Source of the DNA: Nautilus pompilius
Taxonomy: Eukaryota; Mollusca; Cephalopoda; Nautilida; Nautilidae
NCBI GenBank assembly: GCA_018389105.1
Contig: JACATO010000970.1
Location: 253,001 to 317,000 of the forward strand
Reading direction: 5' to 3'
DNA length: 64,000 nt
The notes beneath the pieces are model-generated. The model was given only the letters and a program-made list of their open reading frames with translations. It made no database searches and was not told where the DNA came from. Below, piece by piece: positions 36,882-49,491 of this stretch; the first letter of the stretch is position 1; every line of letters begins with the position of its first letter. The translations under genes and the position numbers were made by a program.

Positions 36882-38019
36882 AATTCTAGCCAATTTATTT
36901 CTCAGGTAAATGTTTTTTTTTTAAAAAGAACAAAATCCAATTTGCTTTATATTATAATCACTGTTAAAAACACTGGGTTATGGGGGAATCTCGTGCAGCC
37001 TTCATGAGGCTTACCAAGTTTTTCTGTATTTACCTTTGTTCTCATATCTACATGGACTTGCAGGAGATACAGTATTGTAAATTAAATGATGGGAGATAAA
37101 TCTTCTGCTCTCAGACTTTCTTGTAGCGACTCAAATGAAGTAGTTCGTCTTTTCTACGCTCTTTGGAAGAGGATGAGTGACTGTGATTGGTAAGGCTTCT
37201 TTTTGTTTGTTTGTTTGTTTTTTCCTATGGCAGGTGGGAGGCCTACACCTTTGTACTGTTTGAGACTGTGTAACGGTAAGGTTTTGTACATTTTCCAGAT
37301 TTGGTCTGATGAATAACGACCAGGTAGAAATACATCTGATGAAAGGCATTAACCGTCCCACAAAATACTATTACATTATTGTGCTTGCTTTGACATTTTT
37401 CATAAATCTTGAGCTGCTACTGCATGTGATTTGTATAGTTTTACCTAATTTATAAAAACAATGAATGATACTGCAAGTTAGATCTAACTTTCCTATTATA
37501 GGTGGGAAGTCATTTGATTTAGATCAGCCTGTAAATTTTCTTTCCTTGGTCAGATTCCAATAATTATATAAGCCTTGCTTTTTGAACAGACTAATCATTT
37601 TTAAATAACACTTTTGGACTTACCTATCATCATATACAGCATGAATGCAGTAGTATAAACTTTCAATACTTAAATGTGATGCAAAGTAGTGAGCTTTTCA
37701 TTGTTTGGGTGAATAAGGTTAATTCTTTATCAGTTTGTGTGTAGTTTGTACCACATCAGTCAGACCTGGCATACTGAAGAATTTTTCAGTCTCTCTCTTT
37801 TTATACATGAAATGAAAACAAAAGTGTATCTGTTTCTTGTACATATTAAACACTGCTTTAACTATTGCTGTGGATGGAAAACATTTCTTGATGTAAATAC
37901 CAATTGGTCAGTAGATAGCCATGTGATGCTTGTTTTCACATTAGTTGAAATCGTTTTTCTACTTTGTGAACTGCTGACATTTCATTCTCCATCTTCACGG
38001 CCAGTTGTATGACCATATG

Positions 38020-38025
38020 AATAAA
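38020..38025 (+). terminator. Candidate XPOT poly(A) signal (distal)
   Basis: AATAAA followed by a T/G-containing stretch (CGTTCGAGTCTTGTAAG). It would give a 2.3-kb 3'UTR. Usage of this or the proximal signal cannot be told from sequence. Confidence 0.35.
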
Positions 38026-39467
38026 CGTTCGAGTCTTGTAAGCTGGATTTTTGATTTCTTATATAACAGCAAGTAATAGTTCAATGAGAATCTAGTGCAA
38101 AACTGTACTGCAGCCAAATGCCTCATTGACATCAGATAGTTCTTATGTATCATATGCATAAATAACAGATCAATGAAGCCATAAAAGAACAGAAAATGGA
38201 ATTTTATACTTGTACCTGCTTTTTTGTGGGACTAGAATTTAAAGAAAATTTTCTTGTTTTTCTGCAGATATAAAAACTCAAGAACAGTTCAGATATGAAT
38301 TATTTTGTATTGTAGACTGGGCAGTAGAAGAGACTTCAGACCAAAGAAAGGCAGAACACAATAAGCAGTTATGGTAATTGTTTTATTTTAAAGTTAAGAG
38401 TAAAACTCTAATAATTTATAGGTGTGTGGAAGTGAAGATGATAGACGAACCCCGTGTTCTGTGCAGTCTGGCTGTCTCAAAAACTTTGAAATCCAGTATC
38501 TTTTATAAGTGAACTGATTTCCCATCATTCCAACATTGTTCAGTTTACTGCCAGAAAAGTGTAAATTCTGAAACTTGTACTGAGCTTCACTGGTTCCCAG
38601 GACCTTGATAGTAAGAAGTGACTCGGAAATCAGGAACCAGTCTTTCAACTCTTTCACAGCAAATTTAAAAAAAAAAAAAAAATCTGATGGGCAGAAATTT
38701 TGGAAGAAGCTGCTGCTACAGGAAAAGTATAGATGCAGATAAGGAGGTATTATTTGGACATTTGATAGGACTGGTTAGCAGAATATTTGAACAAGCACTA
38801 TTAAAAAGTCTCCATAACTTGAGATTTGATAGCCATGCCTGCATCCCCATGCTGAAATTATTTGGGTTAGATTGGAAATTTGTATGGTCAAACAAACCAT
38901 ACTTCACATACAAATGGAAGGAGAAAAAGACTGGCAATTATTGTACAAGGTTAGAATACTGGAAGCATCCTTTTTTTATAATTAGAGGTAATGATTAACG
39001 AGAACCTTTTCATTGCTCAGACATCATAATTCCTTTGAAGGCCCATGTTATGTCTTGTGAGAATATTGCGCATTCTTGCAGACCTGAAACAACATCGATA
39101 AGGTAGACTTATTAACCTGTTCAAACCACCTCCACATTTTCAAATAATCTGTAACATCGCAGCCACAGTCTTCGGGTAGTTATCAAGGTATTAGGTAATG
39201 GCTTCTACCTTTTTGGTCAAGTAGCATATTGCTTTCAGGGAAGGGCAGGGCAGGGCCTGGCCTGGCTTTGGGAGACTTGCTGTCATTTTTTCTTGACAAA
39301 ACTCCATCCATATTAGAAAGAATATTTTTCTGATTCGTCATCTCATAGCATAGTGGCTTCTACTGAGAGATAACAGCAGTTATAGAAGACTACTACTATT
39401 GAGGGAAATAAAATGGGGTTTGAGAAATGACAGTTACTTTATCTTTTACAAACTTATGCCAAAGAAA
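38026..39467. other. Convergent intergenic region, XPOT / p38
   Basis: Lies between the distal XPOT poly(A) candidate and the p38 poly(A) candidate. No gene, transposon protein or RNA gene was recognised; the ORFs present lack family features. A short GGGCAGGGCA/GGGCCTGGCC run occurs near 39240. Confidence 0.5.
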
Positions 39468-39473
39468 TTTATT
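39468..39473 (-). terminator. Candidate p38 poly(A) signal
   Basis: TTTATT on the plus strand, so AATAAA on the minus strand, about 90 bases after the p38 stop codon. Confidence 0.5.
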
Positions 39474-39562
39474 TAGATGATTCAAAAGTACAGTTGTGGT
39501 GAAAGTCCCCCCCCCTTATAATCAAGGATACAATATAAGAATACTCTCTCTCTCTACCATTT

Positions 39563-42500
39563 TTACCAGTGTGATGTATTCTGAGCTGACTGGCATTGTC
39601 GAGCTGCATCCTGATGTTGGTTAAAGTTATTTACCTCGTAATAAACTAAATCTGGAAATAAACAAAACGGCAGATGAAAACTGGATTCTACCGTGGTGAA
39701 GAATACATGCCACCCATCCTTGTCCCTAAACCATAGAATTCCAAATAAGTCTTTCTCACTCAGCAACAGCACAACAAACATTCATTTTCAAGTTATCTAT
39801 CCCTGATGAAGTACAGATCTGTGACCTTTGTTCAGAAAGACAATGTTGTCAACCGCTAATTTATTTGGAGAGAGAAAAGAAATATTCACTTGACTGTTAG
39901 CATTACATATTGTAGTAAAGTTAATTATACAGTAAATATGGCCAAAAAGTTGAACAGTCCTGTTTTCTTGGCTACAAAAAAAACAAGGATATGTACCAAT
40001 GGCCTTTATACTCAGACATTCTCTCCCTAGTATATTTTCAAGTCTTGATCACTGTTTAACTATGGATAATCCATTTATGTTATAACTGAAACAGCCACCT
40101 TTAAATAAAAGCAACTCACTCTTCCACTCCTGTTTACTGAGTTCGATTTCTTTGAACTCATCTATAAATGGTGCTGCTGTAGGCTCGTTCTGAGGATCGT
40201 GGTAATTCCTGAGGTATGGATGCTTCAAGGCCTGCTCCACTGTCAGACGTGTATCAACATCCAGCAACAGCATCTTTTCCAGCATATCAGTGCCTATGGT
40301 ACAAAAGACCAATTCAGCTTGTCAAACACGAGTTCAGAATGGTTCGTTTAACTGCAGTTTTTGGATACCATTGCATCCTGAAAGTTTCTGGTGTGTGTGT
40401 GTGTGTCTTGTGGGAACATCATAACATTGCCATCTTCACTTCTTGAGCCGCCTGGCTATAAATCAAGTGAACAAGATCCACTGTTACGTAGCCTGATGCC
40501 ATTACTGAGTCTAGACTACATTTTTCTAGGTAGAGGCTGGGAAAAAGTCAGGTTAATAATAATAATTTTATGCATATCTTACAATAACAAAATGGGAAAT
40601 CATTTTTTTTTTCTTTCTTAAATTGAAAACTTTTACTTGGTTGGGGGGGTGGCAATTTCCTCTTAGCACTAGGTTTTCAGTAAGAGCACCAAAAGTAAAA
40701 TGATAATACAGTACATGTTTAAAAGAAAGCAACACCCCCCATTGTTTGTCTTGGGAGTGGAGTGAGCTGTCCCAGTCCGTGTTAATGACTTGAAACAAGA
40801 CTGCTTGCCGGATACACGTGAAATACAGCGCGAAAATAATACGAGCAATGTATGATGATATAAACTTAAAATGTGCAATAATGTGAAAATCAGTCATATT
40901 TTGGTAAAGCTCTTGCTCAAAAGTGATATAGTGGGTTAACTTTGCATGGGTAATTCGATAAGCAGGTGAGGAAGCAACAACATGACAGATGCTACAGGTC
41001 ATTCATTTTAATAGATCAGCAGCTAGTCTGTATTTTAATAGGGCTGACAAACTGCTCATGCAATATACTGCACTAATGAAATTTTCACAATCTAAGCTTT
41101 ATTCAAGACAAGACGGCATTATCCAGGATGCCTTGTAAATAATTACTCAACTAAATTCACAAATTTGGCTAATCTTGTTATACAATAACACAGATGTGTG
41201 TAAATATACCACAGCCTGATGTGGAAAACAATAGTTTTGCCATTAAAAGTATTATGATGGTAGTAAAACACAGCATTGGTTAAAAATTCATGACTTTAAA
41301 GAATGGCACTATGAAGAGCTGAAAGAGGTGTGTGTGTGTGTGTGTGTGTGGTTCATTACCCAGAATTCTGTATCTGGACCACTGAACTATCTTCAAATTA
41401 TTGCTACAATGATGAAATAATCTACATAAGCTGTCTAATTTCACCGTTAAGACAAGGCAGCAGGAAAACGACTAATTAAAGATCAATCTTTTTAAAAGAA
41501 GACAGTAAAATTTTCTTACCATGTGAGTCATGCAAATCAAACTTCTGGAAATTTTGCTTTTCATAATATGGCAACTGAGATACAAAATCTCTACCCTGAA
41601 AGAAAATACAAATAGCTAAAAATAGTCATACCATTATCACTCACTAAACTGTTTGAAAATCCAAGCTCTTGGTTCTCCTTGAGATTCTTGGCCATCCATC
41701 CTCTCATCCTACTATAGACCTGGCCAAGTACATTGTCTAAGGTGCACAGTAAGTACTGTGCACACTATTCAAATACTGTCTCATGCTTTTAAACAATTTG
41801 GTGCCATAAGTCCCACTAAATCAGGTCAGTGTCACATCTAGACTTGAAGCAATAGAAAAATAACAAGTTCCATCACTCGGTTTGTTGTTGTCAGCATTGA
41901 GGTCACTTTAAAAAATTTAGATAATCTTGTTTAAACTTTTAGCATTGATTCAGTAATCATAGCAAATAATCTACATATCATAACAGCATTTTCCTTTTTG
42001 CTTCAATGGACTTGTAAGTGGAAGAAAGCAGAATTTCTTAAGCTCTCATGTAGTGTACAACATTCTCAATTTCCACATATAAACTCATTTCTTTTTGCTG
42101 TTCTGTCAATACCATATTGGTACTGTTTTGAGGCCTTTTCTACAATTACAAGCCACTCTGGTCAGTGTTTGTTAAGTTCCAATCCTCAAATAAGAAGGGA
42201 TACAGAGTTTTCTATAAATGTGTCTGAGCAGCATGTCAACATAGCCCTGGTTTGCCTTCAGATGTATGGATGTACTTACTTCAGGGCTGGTAAATTTATT
42301 CAGAAGCTCTTGGTTTGGAGTCCCCACCAACTTCAGAATCATCACCAGCTGATCTTTAACTGACCAGTAGTCAAGGGAAAGAGAATATCTGAACTTGGTT
42401 TAGACCAATAAACAAACTGGAGAGAGAGAATTACAAGACAAAAGAATCAGCCAGAGGATACAGTCATTTCCCTTGAAGATTGGACTGCCACAGATCATCT

Positions 42501-45500
42501 CTGCCATGATACACCCCACAGACCATACATCCACTAAGTAAAAAACAGAAGATTTCTAAATAAGAGGTGATTTACGTTACATTTAGTAAAAGAACCAACT
42601 GAAATAAGAAAAAATATCATTCATTTCTATAAATAACACACCAAAAAAAAAAAAAAAAGCTTTTGAAGAGCTTTGCATTTAAGTGTCTAAAAAAGAAAAT
42701 ATTTACTGAAGTTGGTGAGGAAGCAGGAATTCCCCTGGTGGGGATAGAGGTAATTTACCCTTCTGATGACACACAATTGTTCCACAGACCAATGACTGAG
42801 ACTAAGGGAATACGTACTAATATCAAGTCTTAATACTGAGATTTGCTGTTGTATAATGCACTATAAGATGGTGGCTAAATCATGTGAAAAGCGAAGAAAT
42901 TGAATGACAAGACAGCCCCTTTGCAGTGGACAGCCAGGAATGGCTATTAATGTCTCACTATCAGTCGTCATGCCTTAGAGATGGCTGCTTGGCTCTTCAT
43001 GCTGAAGGGAGGCGGCCTGCATAGACAACACTTCAAAAATAACAATGGCTGTGTAGCCGAACAGAAAACTGACACTGATCGGATCCACACTGGTGCAAGT
43101 GTGCGCCACCAACAAGGCAACTGAATGAAAAAGTAGCACTTCGGTGTTTTTTTTAAGTTGACAATTACAGAAGCTTGAAAATATTGAAGATGCAAATCCA
43201 AATAGATATTTTACTTAACAGATAGCTAAAAAATAATTAGTTCATATTTTACCATTGCACGATTAAGTCTACTACATTCATTTTTCAAGTCTGTCCCAAA
43301 TGAACCCACTGTGAAGAGATGCAGGGACCTTTCAAAAGCTGGAGCCCACTCCTGAAGCTGAGACAAATTGATGCCAGCCCCATCGCCACTGGCCCCTTTA
43401 CAGCTGCACCAAGCAAACTAAACAGTATGGATACTGGAACATTAAATATATCATTAAAGCAGATGTCTGATTCGCAACGGTAACAAACTTGGAGCACAGA
43501 TTTGTACTGAACAAGTTCTGCACTCTCACATTCCATCAAATAGGCAACATGAGCATACAGTTATTATTCTAAATGTCTGGCAGTGAATAAAAATGTGGTT
43601 GGGCAAAGGAGGGAGATAAAGCCATTTCACCTGTATGTTACTTGAATGCCCCGATCATCCAAAAGACTAGCCTTGCATGGCAGTCAATAAAGAACAGGGT
43701 TAAAAAAAAGAGGTGCTTTTGCGAGTTTTGAAACAAACCTGTCTGATTATAATGCATCCAGTTGAGAATGATTTCAGGTGCTCTCCACCATCTTGTCACA
43801 ACATAGCCTGTCATTTCAGGATTCACAGATCGTGCCAATCCAAAGTCCAGAATCTATTCCCATGATGGCAAAAACAATATATATATATATATATGAACGA
43901 ACAAAACATTTTGGGGCAAAGTTAACAAATTCGAGAAAAGATAGCAATGATGAACATTAATAATCTCTTGGACTTAGCAGGTTTATAAAAGTGTTTATGG
44001 TTCACATACCTTTATCTTGTTATCGGCATTTACTCCAATGTTATGAGGCTTTAGGTCCTTAAGAGAGAAAGAGAGAGGAAGTTAATTGAAATTCTTTTAA
44101 GATATTTTTTTGAATATTTAATTATTTACGTACACAAATGTTTGTCTCTCTAACACCAATGAAACAGATCTGCATCAGAAGATGAATGCAGCCACTGAGG
44201 CTGAGTAGTTCTGTGTTGAAGCTGAAGCTGTGTGCAGAAGATTTATTGGGTTCACCGTATGCAAGGTACAAATGGCACCAGCCAACGTCGATCTGCTGTC
44301 TGTGAAAGACTCTGTATATTTACAAGACAACGACGATGACGACGGAGGGGGTCAAACCACAGAATCAAGCATTTTTCTGTTTTTGTTATCTTGATTAAGG
44401 TTGTCTTTGTGTTCAAGTTATTTTTTGTCACTTTGATAAGATTAAACTTAAAAAAAAATTAATTAAAAGGATATCCACAGCAAAAACAAAATGCGTTAGC
44501 TATCTTTAGTGTTTGTTTCTTTTTCAACCAAAGCTGAGTCACTCCACCTTCAACTCAAATAAAATCCATCAAAATAAAAATGATACTTACCCGGTGAATT
44601 ACTCCAGCAGAATGAATGTACTGGAAAATTTAAAAAAAAAAAATACTATTAATATCATTTTTTACATTCAAATTAAACATTATGTCAGTAGGATCTGTGG
44701 CATCATCCCAGAAATATATTCACAAAAGATAGCAAATGGGAGTCACTCTGTTTGTATCTGGGTGGCAAACCAAAAGCCTCAACTTTACTATTGCAAAATA
44801 TTCCATGAAGCTACAATACAGAGAGAGAGAGGACAGACAGACAATGCTTTTTTAGTGTTTGATCAACTATGTTGTTTAACATTTACAGTAAACCACACGA
44901 TCCTATCATCTGACTCAACCAAATGTTCGTACTGACACTGGTAATGCAAACAAACAATGATTGTGGTTACATACAGTAACAAAATTGGAGACACACTGTG
45001 AAGTAAACACTGCTTGCTCTTGATCTTCAAATAATTAATAGTTTAGTTCAAACCTGTAAAGAGGCAAGCATTCCCAGGGATGGAAAATAAGCCATTAACA
45101 TGGTTCTTGAATTGGGTGTAAACATCCATTCTTCCGTCAGCTATTGCGGCTGTTTGGCAGTGATTCTTGAGATCACAATCTGTTAGTCCTCCTCTGTTGC
45201 GATAGGTTTCTCAGCGGTCAGCAGTATACCTCCATAGTGCGGTGATCATGGTTCACGCGACGACTCTAAGGTGGCAACATTCACTCTAAGCTGCACAGCA
45301 ACCTATCATTGAGATGAATTTCTTTCCACCATGCTTACGGCAGGTTAAAAAAAATGGCATTTTACTCGACAGACAACCGATCAGCTCTGTCTCCTATGTA
45401 TCTCACTGAATATCTAAAGCATTCCATTATAATAGCTGTTTTGAAACTTTCCACACTCAACAGAAAGCAGCAGCAATCTGCTGGAACAGACTGAACATCT

Positions 45501-47714
45501 ACACTTTTTTTAGTTCATGCATGAATTGTACTGCCATGCTTCACTGGGCTATCTTATAGCCAGCTGCCTACTCCACAAGAAGCTGTCCTCAGCTTGCCAG
45601 ACAGTCAGAGAAGTTAGCAGTACACACTTGGAAAACCTCGAGATGAGGCTGGCTGATATTTAATTCAAAAGCATTTGCAGAAGACCCCCTTGTTTAATTG
45701 TGGAAGAAAACACATGAATTGGTACAGAGGAGCGAGAAGCCAGGTTAAGGAAGGTTTGTCAGTGCCAGAACATCAGAATTACTGTACTAACCTTGAGGCC
45801 TCTTAGTATCTGGTAAACAAAGTACTTAATTTGGTCTTGCGTCAAAGTTTGATTTTGAAGAACTCTGTGAAGGTCCATTGACATGTTAGATGATACCAGA
45901 TATCTAAAAAAAAAAAAAATTAGAATTTAGTTAGTTTTTTTTTCTCTCTTCAAGTTTTGTCATATGATCAACTTTTATGTAAGATTAACTATCAATTGGA
46001 GACTTGGGATTCCCTCAACACTGCTTTCTTCATCTTATCATCAGTGTGATTATACTTGTGGTCTCTTTGTTGTTGTTGTTTTAATCTGGGAGGTTGCAGC
46101 AGACAGTCAAGTAAAAATGAAACAGAAGAAAATTCCAAATAATTAAGGGTTCCTGAAATGCAAAAGCAAAAACTGAACAGATCCGTATGAAGGATTAACA
46201 ATGCAAAGGATATTTGCTTACAGCAACTGAAGAGCTGTCTAAAGAGAGCCCTGATAGTTTATTTTAGGGTTCTTATAATTGAAACTGCTTTGCCTATTAA
46301 TCAAGCCACAAAGTACTGAACAACACATTTACTAACTCTGAATAATAATAAATAAGTAATGCAGTACAATATAACTTACAATTCATCAAAATCTTCTATT
46401 GTTAATGCTGGGTAAAAGACATCAAGTAGATCAATGACCTGAAAAACAAAATCAAGTACACACAATGCCTTTTAAATAACAAAGACTGTCAGTGCTGTTC
46501 AACAAATATTCACTAACGTGTGTGTAGTTAGATCCCAGCATCAGTGTAAATAGAAAAGGCTTGGCTGCTAATTTAATGACGCAATTGGAAGGCCTTGTTG
46601 GTTGGTGGGGGGGGGCACTTCCATAATAATACAGACAGGGTTGGGAGGGAATCGAACCAACCGATAAGTCACATCAGAGGGCAATCTCCCCTCCCACAAG
46701 CCCGATATCGATCACTAACTTCTTTATTCAGAATTCTGTCGCTAACATGATCTTTAAATAAGAAACTGCCAATTAGGTGGGGGGGGGAATAAAGGTGTTG
46801 CTGACTTGAGAACTCTTAATCGCGTGTCTCCCCTCAAATGTATAAAAGCCAATCAAGCTGGCCCCTCGACCTTATCAATACGCCCTGATTGGCGATAACG
46901 ATCGAACCCGGGTCAATTTAGAGCGTTTTTTTTTCATAAAAATAACACAAAATATTATTATTATTATTATTATTATTATTTGGGTTGTCTCCCTTACAAC
47001 GTAAAAACTAGGCTTTACTCACATTCTCGTGTTTCATGTGTCTCAACAGAAGAAGCTCTCTGTAAGTTCTTTTAGCATCCTCAGCTGTCAGGAAAGGTCT
47101 GAACAACTTTTTGATGGCAACCCGAACGTCGCTGTGTTGCAGCGTAGCAAGGCTAGAAAAACCAAACGGGTAGAAGAGAGGTCTTGGCCATTTAAAACAC
47201 CGTACCCGCCCTTCGCCTAGAGAGGTGGTCACTGGCGATTACTCTCTGCCCGGGAGGAGGAGGAGGAGGGGGAGGGGGAAGTATTCTTACCGTTCCGTCT
47301 CTTTCAACCTTCTGTAACCATATGCGGAATAGTATAACAACAGACACCGCGTGAGGGCTTTTACAAGGTTCCCCCAGCCTCTCACAAAACAAGTTTACAC
47401 CTCTCAATTCAACGAGAAATCGGTAAGCAGGCGGTGAGAGTTTCCACCTGTTGCTTTATTTTTTTAGAATGATTTATTAGCGGTGTTGCTGTTGTCGCCG
47501 GCCATAAATCAACCGCCCGCATTGGTTACATCTACTGATTCCCGCGGACCACCACGCACCTGCTATCGTTCAGCAGCAGCGGCACTTACCACACCAGGCT
47601 ATTGGCTCCCGATCCGATCGACTTCAAGTTCTGATAGCGTTCTGGAACTTCCCACGAGGATTTACACACCTCCTTGCGATAAAAGCCGCCCTTCATCTCT
47701 AACCCACTGGCCAT
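39563..47714 (-). CDS. p38-type mitogen-activated protein kinase (divergent)
   Basis: A stress-activated Ser/Thr kinase of the MAPK11-14 group. Exons (minus): 47714-47590, 47152-47023, 46438-46380, 45903-45792, 44620-44591, 44057-44010, 43853-43739, 42533-42462, 42359-42280, 41595-41520, 40293-40120, 39651-39563. Phases agree, giving 369 aa against 360 in human MAPK14. Visible motifs are [15 protein letters not shown] (ATP Lys56), RTYREL, HRDLKPHN, DFG, the activation-loop TGY (Thr183/Tyr185) that defines p38, [11 protein letters not shown] and [11 protein letters not shown]. Unusual points: the glycine loop is GSGANSLV (usually GSGAYGSV), the gatekeeper is Ser109, RWWRAPE replaces RWYRAPE, and the docking patch is HDPQNEP instead of HDPDDEP. 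The exon 8 donor (T|gtatcc) is weak but needed for phase. The gene is convergent with XPOT. Paralogue identity is not assigned. Confidence 0.95.
40391..40406. repeat. (GT)n microsatellite
   Basis: A GT run in p38 intron 10, close to the 5' border of exon 11. Confidence 0.9.
41329..41350. repeat. (GT)n microsatellite
   Basis: An uninterrupted GT run in p38 intron 10. Confidence 0.95.
46953..46980. repeat. (ATT)n trinucleotide repeat
   Basis: An ATT run in p38 intron 2, about 40 bases past the exon 2 donor on the transcribed strand. The GC-richer stretch at 46600-46910 holds two isolated B-box-like strings but no tRNA fold. Confidence 0.9.
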
Positions 47715-47860
47715 TTTTTCGGTTGAGATTTCCAAGAAATCGGAAATAGGAAATGAGTCTATTACCTATCAGCGCGGCGACGTAGCGTCACGCAGCTGTT
47801 TTCAGAAGCCAGCCAATCAGAATCCAGCTCACAAGGGGCACGCGTCACCGCCAATCAATC
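47715..47860 (-). promoter_or_regulatory. p38 promoter with duplicated GCGTCAC + CCAAT modules
   Basis: Upstream of the p38 ATG lie two similar modules on the plus strand: GCGTCACG (47785-47792) followed by AGCCAATCAG (CCAAT at 47813-47817), and GCGTCACCGCCAATCAATC (about 47842-47860, CCAAT at 47851-47855). CCAAT is the NF-Y site. GTGACGC on the minus strand resembles a CRE/ATF half-site. No TATA box was seen. Factor binding is inferred. Confidence 0.5.
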
Positions 47861-49347
47861 AACTATTAATGAATAATTGGTAATGCTTGTTTGTTTTATT
47901 AATACTATAAAATACATATCTTTTTACGCATCCTGTCATGAAAGGAATACTCAAGTAAAACATGTATACCTGGAAAAGCATACAAATCATCAGCTCTAAC
48001 GAAATCAAACAGCACATTTAATTGAATAAGACAGATTTTAGCATCATTCAGTGGCTATTACTTCAGGATTGGTAAATTGGTATAGTGCAGCTTGACCACC
48101 TGGAATTTTGTCCACAATAAGTACTGGGTTTCACCTGTATCGATGCTGTAGCATGCCTTCCCCACATTTCTACTTCAGATAGGTTTCTGCAGGACTTGGC
48201 TTGCTTGTACATAGACCATTCAACTGCACACATACTATTACTTTCCAATAATATAATCAATCCAAATTATCATTGCTGTCACATAACTGTTGAACCAAAC
48301 ACACAGCAGTTAACAAATTCAAAGCAAATGTACAAATACTTATTTAAGTATTCACATTGAACATGACAGCCAACTGACTTCTATATTTAACTGGTTTCTT
48401 TTCCAGATTAAATGTAATCTGTAGATGGTAAAGCATAATTTTTATATAATTCATTTGTTTCTAGTTAAAATTTTTATTTAGAATTTAAAATTAAACAATA
48501 ATAAACTTTAAAATTGACAATGGCTTACATGTTGTATTCATAAATGTAGAAAATAAGGAAATTGCCTAGGTTTTATAGCAAATTCAGAAAGTACATACAC
48601 ATATATTCATAATTCTAATGCAAGGATTTAAATTTTGAACATTCAAAATTATTTTTCATGTTATAATTATACATTTTTATGAAACAAAAAACGTTTGCTT
48701 AACTAATAAATCTGGTTCACACTCTCTCCTATTTCAGCTGAGCACTCATCTGATGATCGGTAATATTCCAAGATTTTAAGTCTTGTTTCATGCTCTTTGG
48801 TTCAGCCAGGTGTTGTGATCTCCTCTACTGAGAATAGATTTTGACAGCAGACGGGACAATTCATGGCACTGGTAGGACAATGACATATTTATGATTGATA
48901 TATGTCAATGGTCTATCATTTGAAAATTAAAATTTCTAGTTAAAAATAAATTTTAAAAATATTGCTTGATGCTAGAGTTAAAGATTAGAAAATTTTTGGA
49001 AAGGTGTCTTATTTAATAGATCAAGAAATCGAAATTAAGAGGTGAAATGCTAATAATGTTTTATTCTGTTGCCGCTATCTTGTGAATTCAGTAAAAGAAT
49101 AAGTTAAGTTCTTTTAATGACCTACATTCAGCTGCTCTACAAGTGTAATTATAGAAAAAATCTGTCATTATTAATCTAGGTATTAAACAGAAACTTGGGC
49201 ACTCTATTTAGGAGTTTTAAATGCTACCAAGATGCATTTCACTACTTATTCAAGTATCCCTTCAAATCTTTCTATGCTAGTTTTAAATAGAATAAGTTAT
49301 AATACGATGCTCATATTACCCTGTGATTCAAATAGTTGTGCAGTACA
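47861..49347. other. AT-rich intergenic region, p38 5' to TAF1A 3'
   Basis: About 1.5 kb of AT-rich DNA with no recognised gene, RNA or transposon protein. Both neighbouring genes are on the minus strand, so it holds the end of TAF1A transcription and distal p38 upstream sequence. Confidence 0.5.
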
Positions 49348-49353
49348 TTTATT
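49348..49353 (-). terminator. Candidate TAF1A poly(A) signal
   Basis: TTTATT on the plus strand, so AATAAA on the minus strand, about 140 bases after the TAF1A stop. Confidence 0.4.
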
Positions 49354-49491
49354 TCTCTTCTTTCAGATTGTTGTTGTTGTTGTTGTTTTTACTTTTTTTA
49401 AAAATGAATATCATACTTTAAAACGATTAAATTTTCAACAAATGAATATTTTCCCAAGGGGGGGGGAGCTGAATTTCTGTAATGAGATAAC

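Noticed and set aside
44513..44935. 140-codon plus-strand ORF in the p38 locus
   Set aside because: It overlaps p38 exon 5 in antisense and has low-complexity, intron-like composition.
46630..46660. B-box-like GGTTCGATTCCC on the minus strand suggesting a tRNA gene
   Set aside because: The bases around the TTCGATT loop do not form a five-pair T stem and no acceptor stem or A box fits; at most a SINE trace.
46898..46912. Second B-box-like string GGGTTCGATC on the minus strand
   Set aside because: No paired T stem and no A box at the right distance.
47029..47220. Plus-strand ORF opposite p38 exon 2
   Set aside because: Mirror of the kinase exon; no family similarity in this frame.
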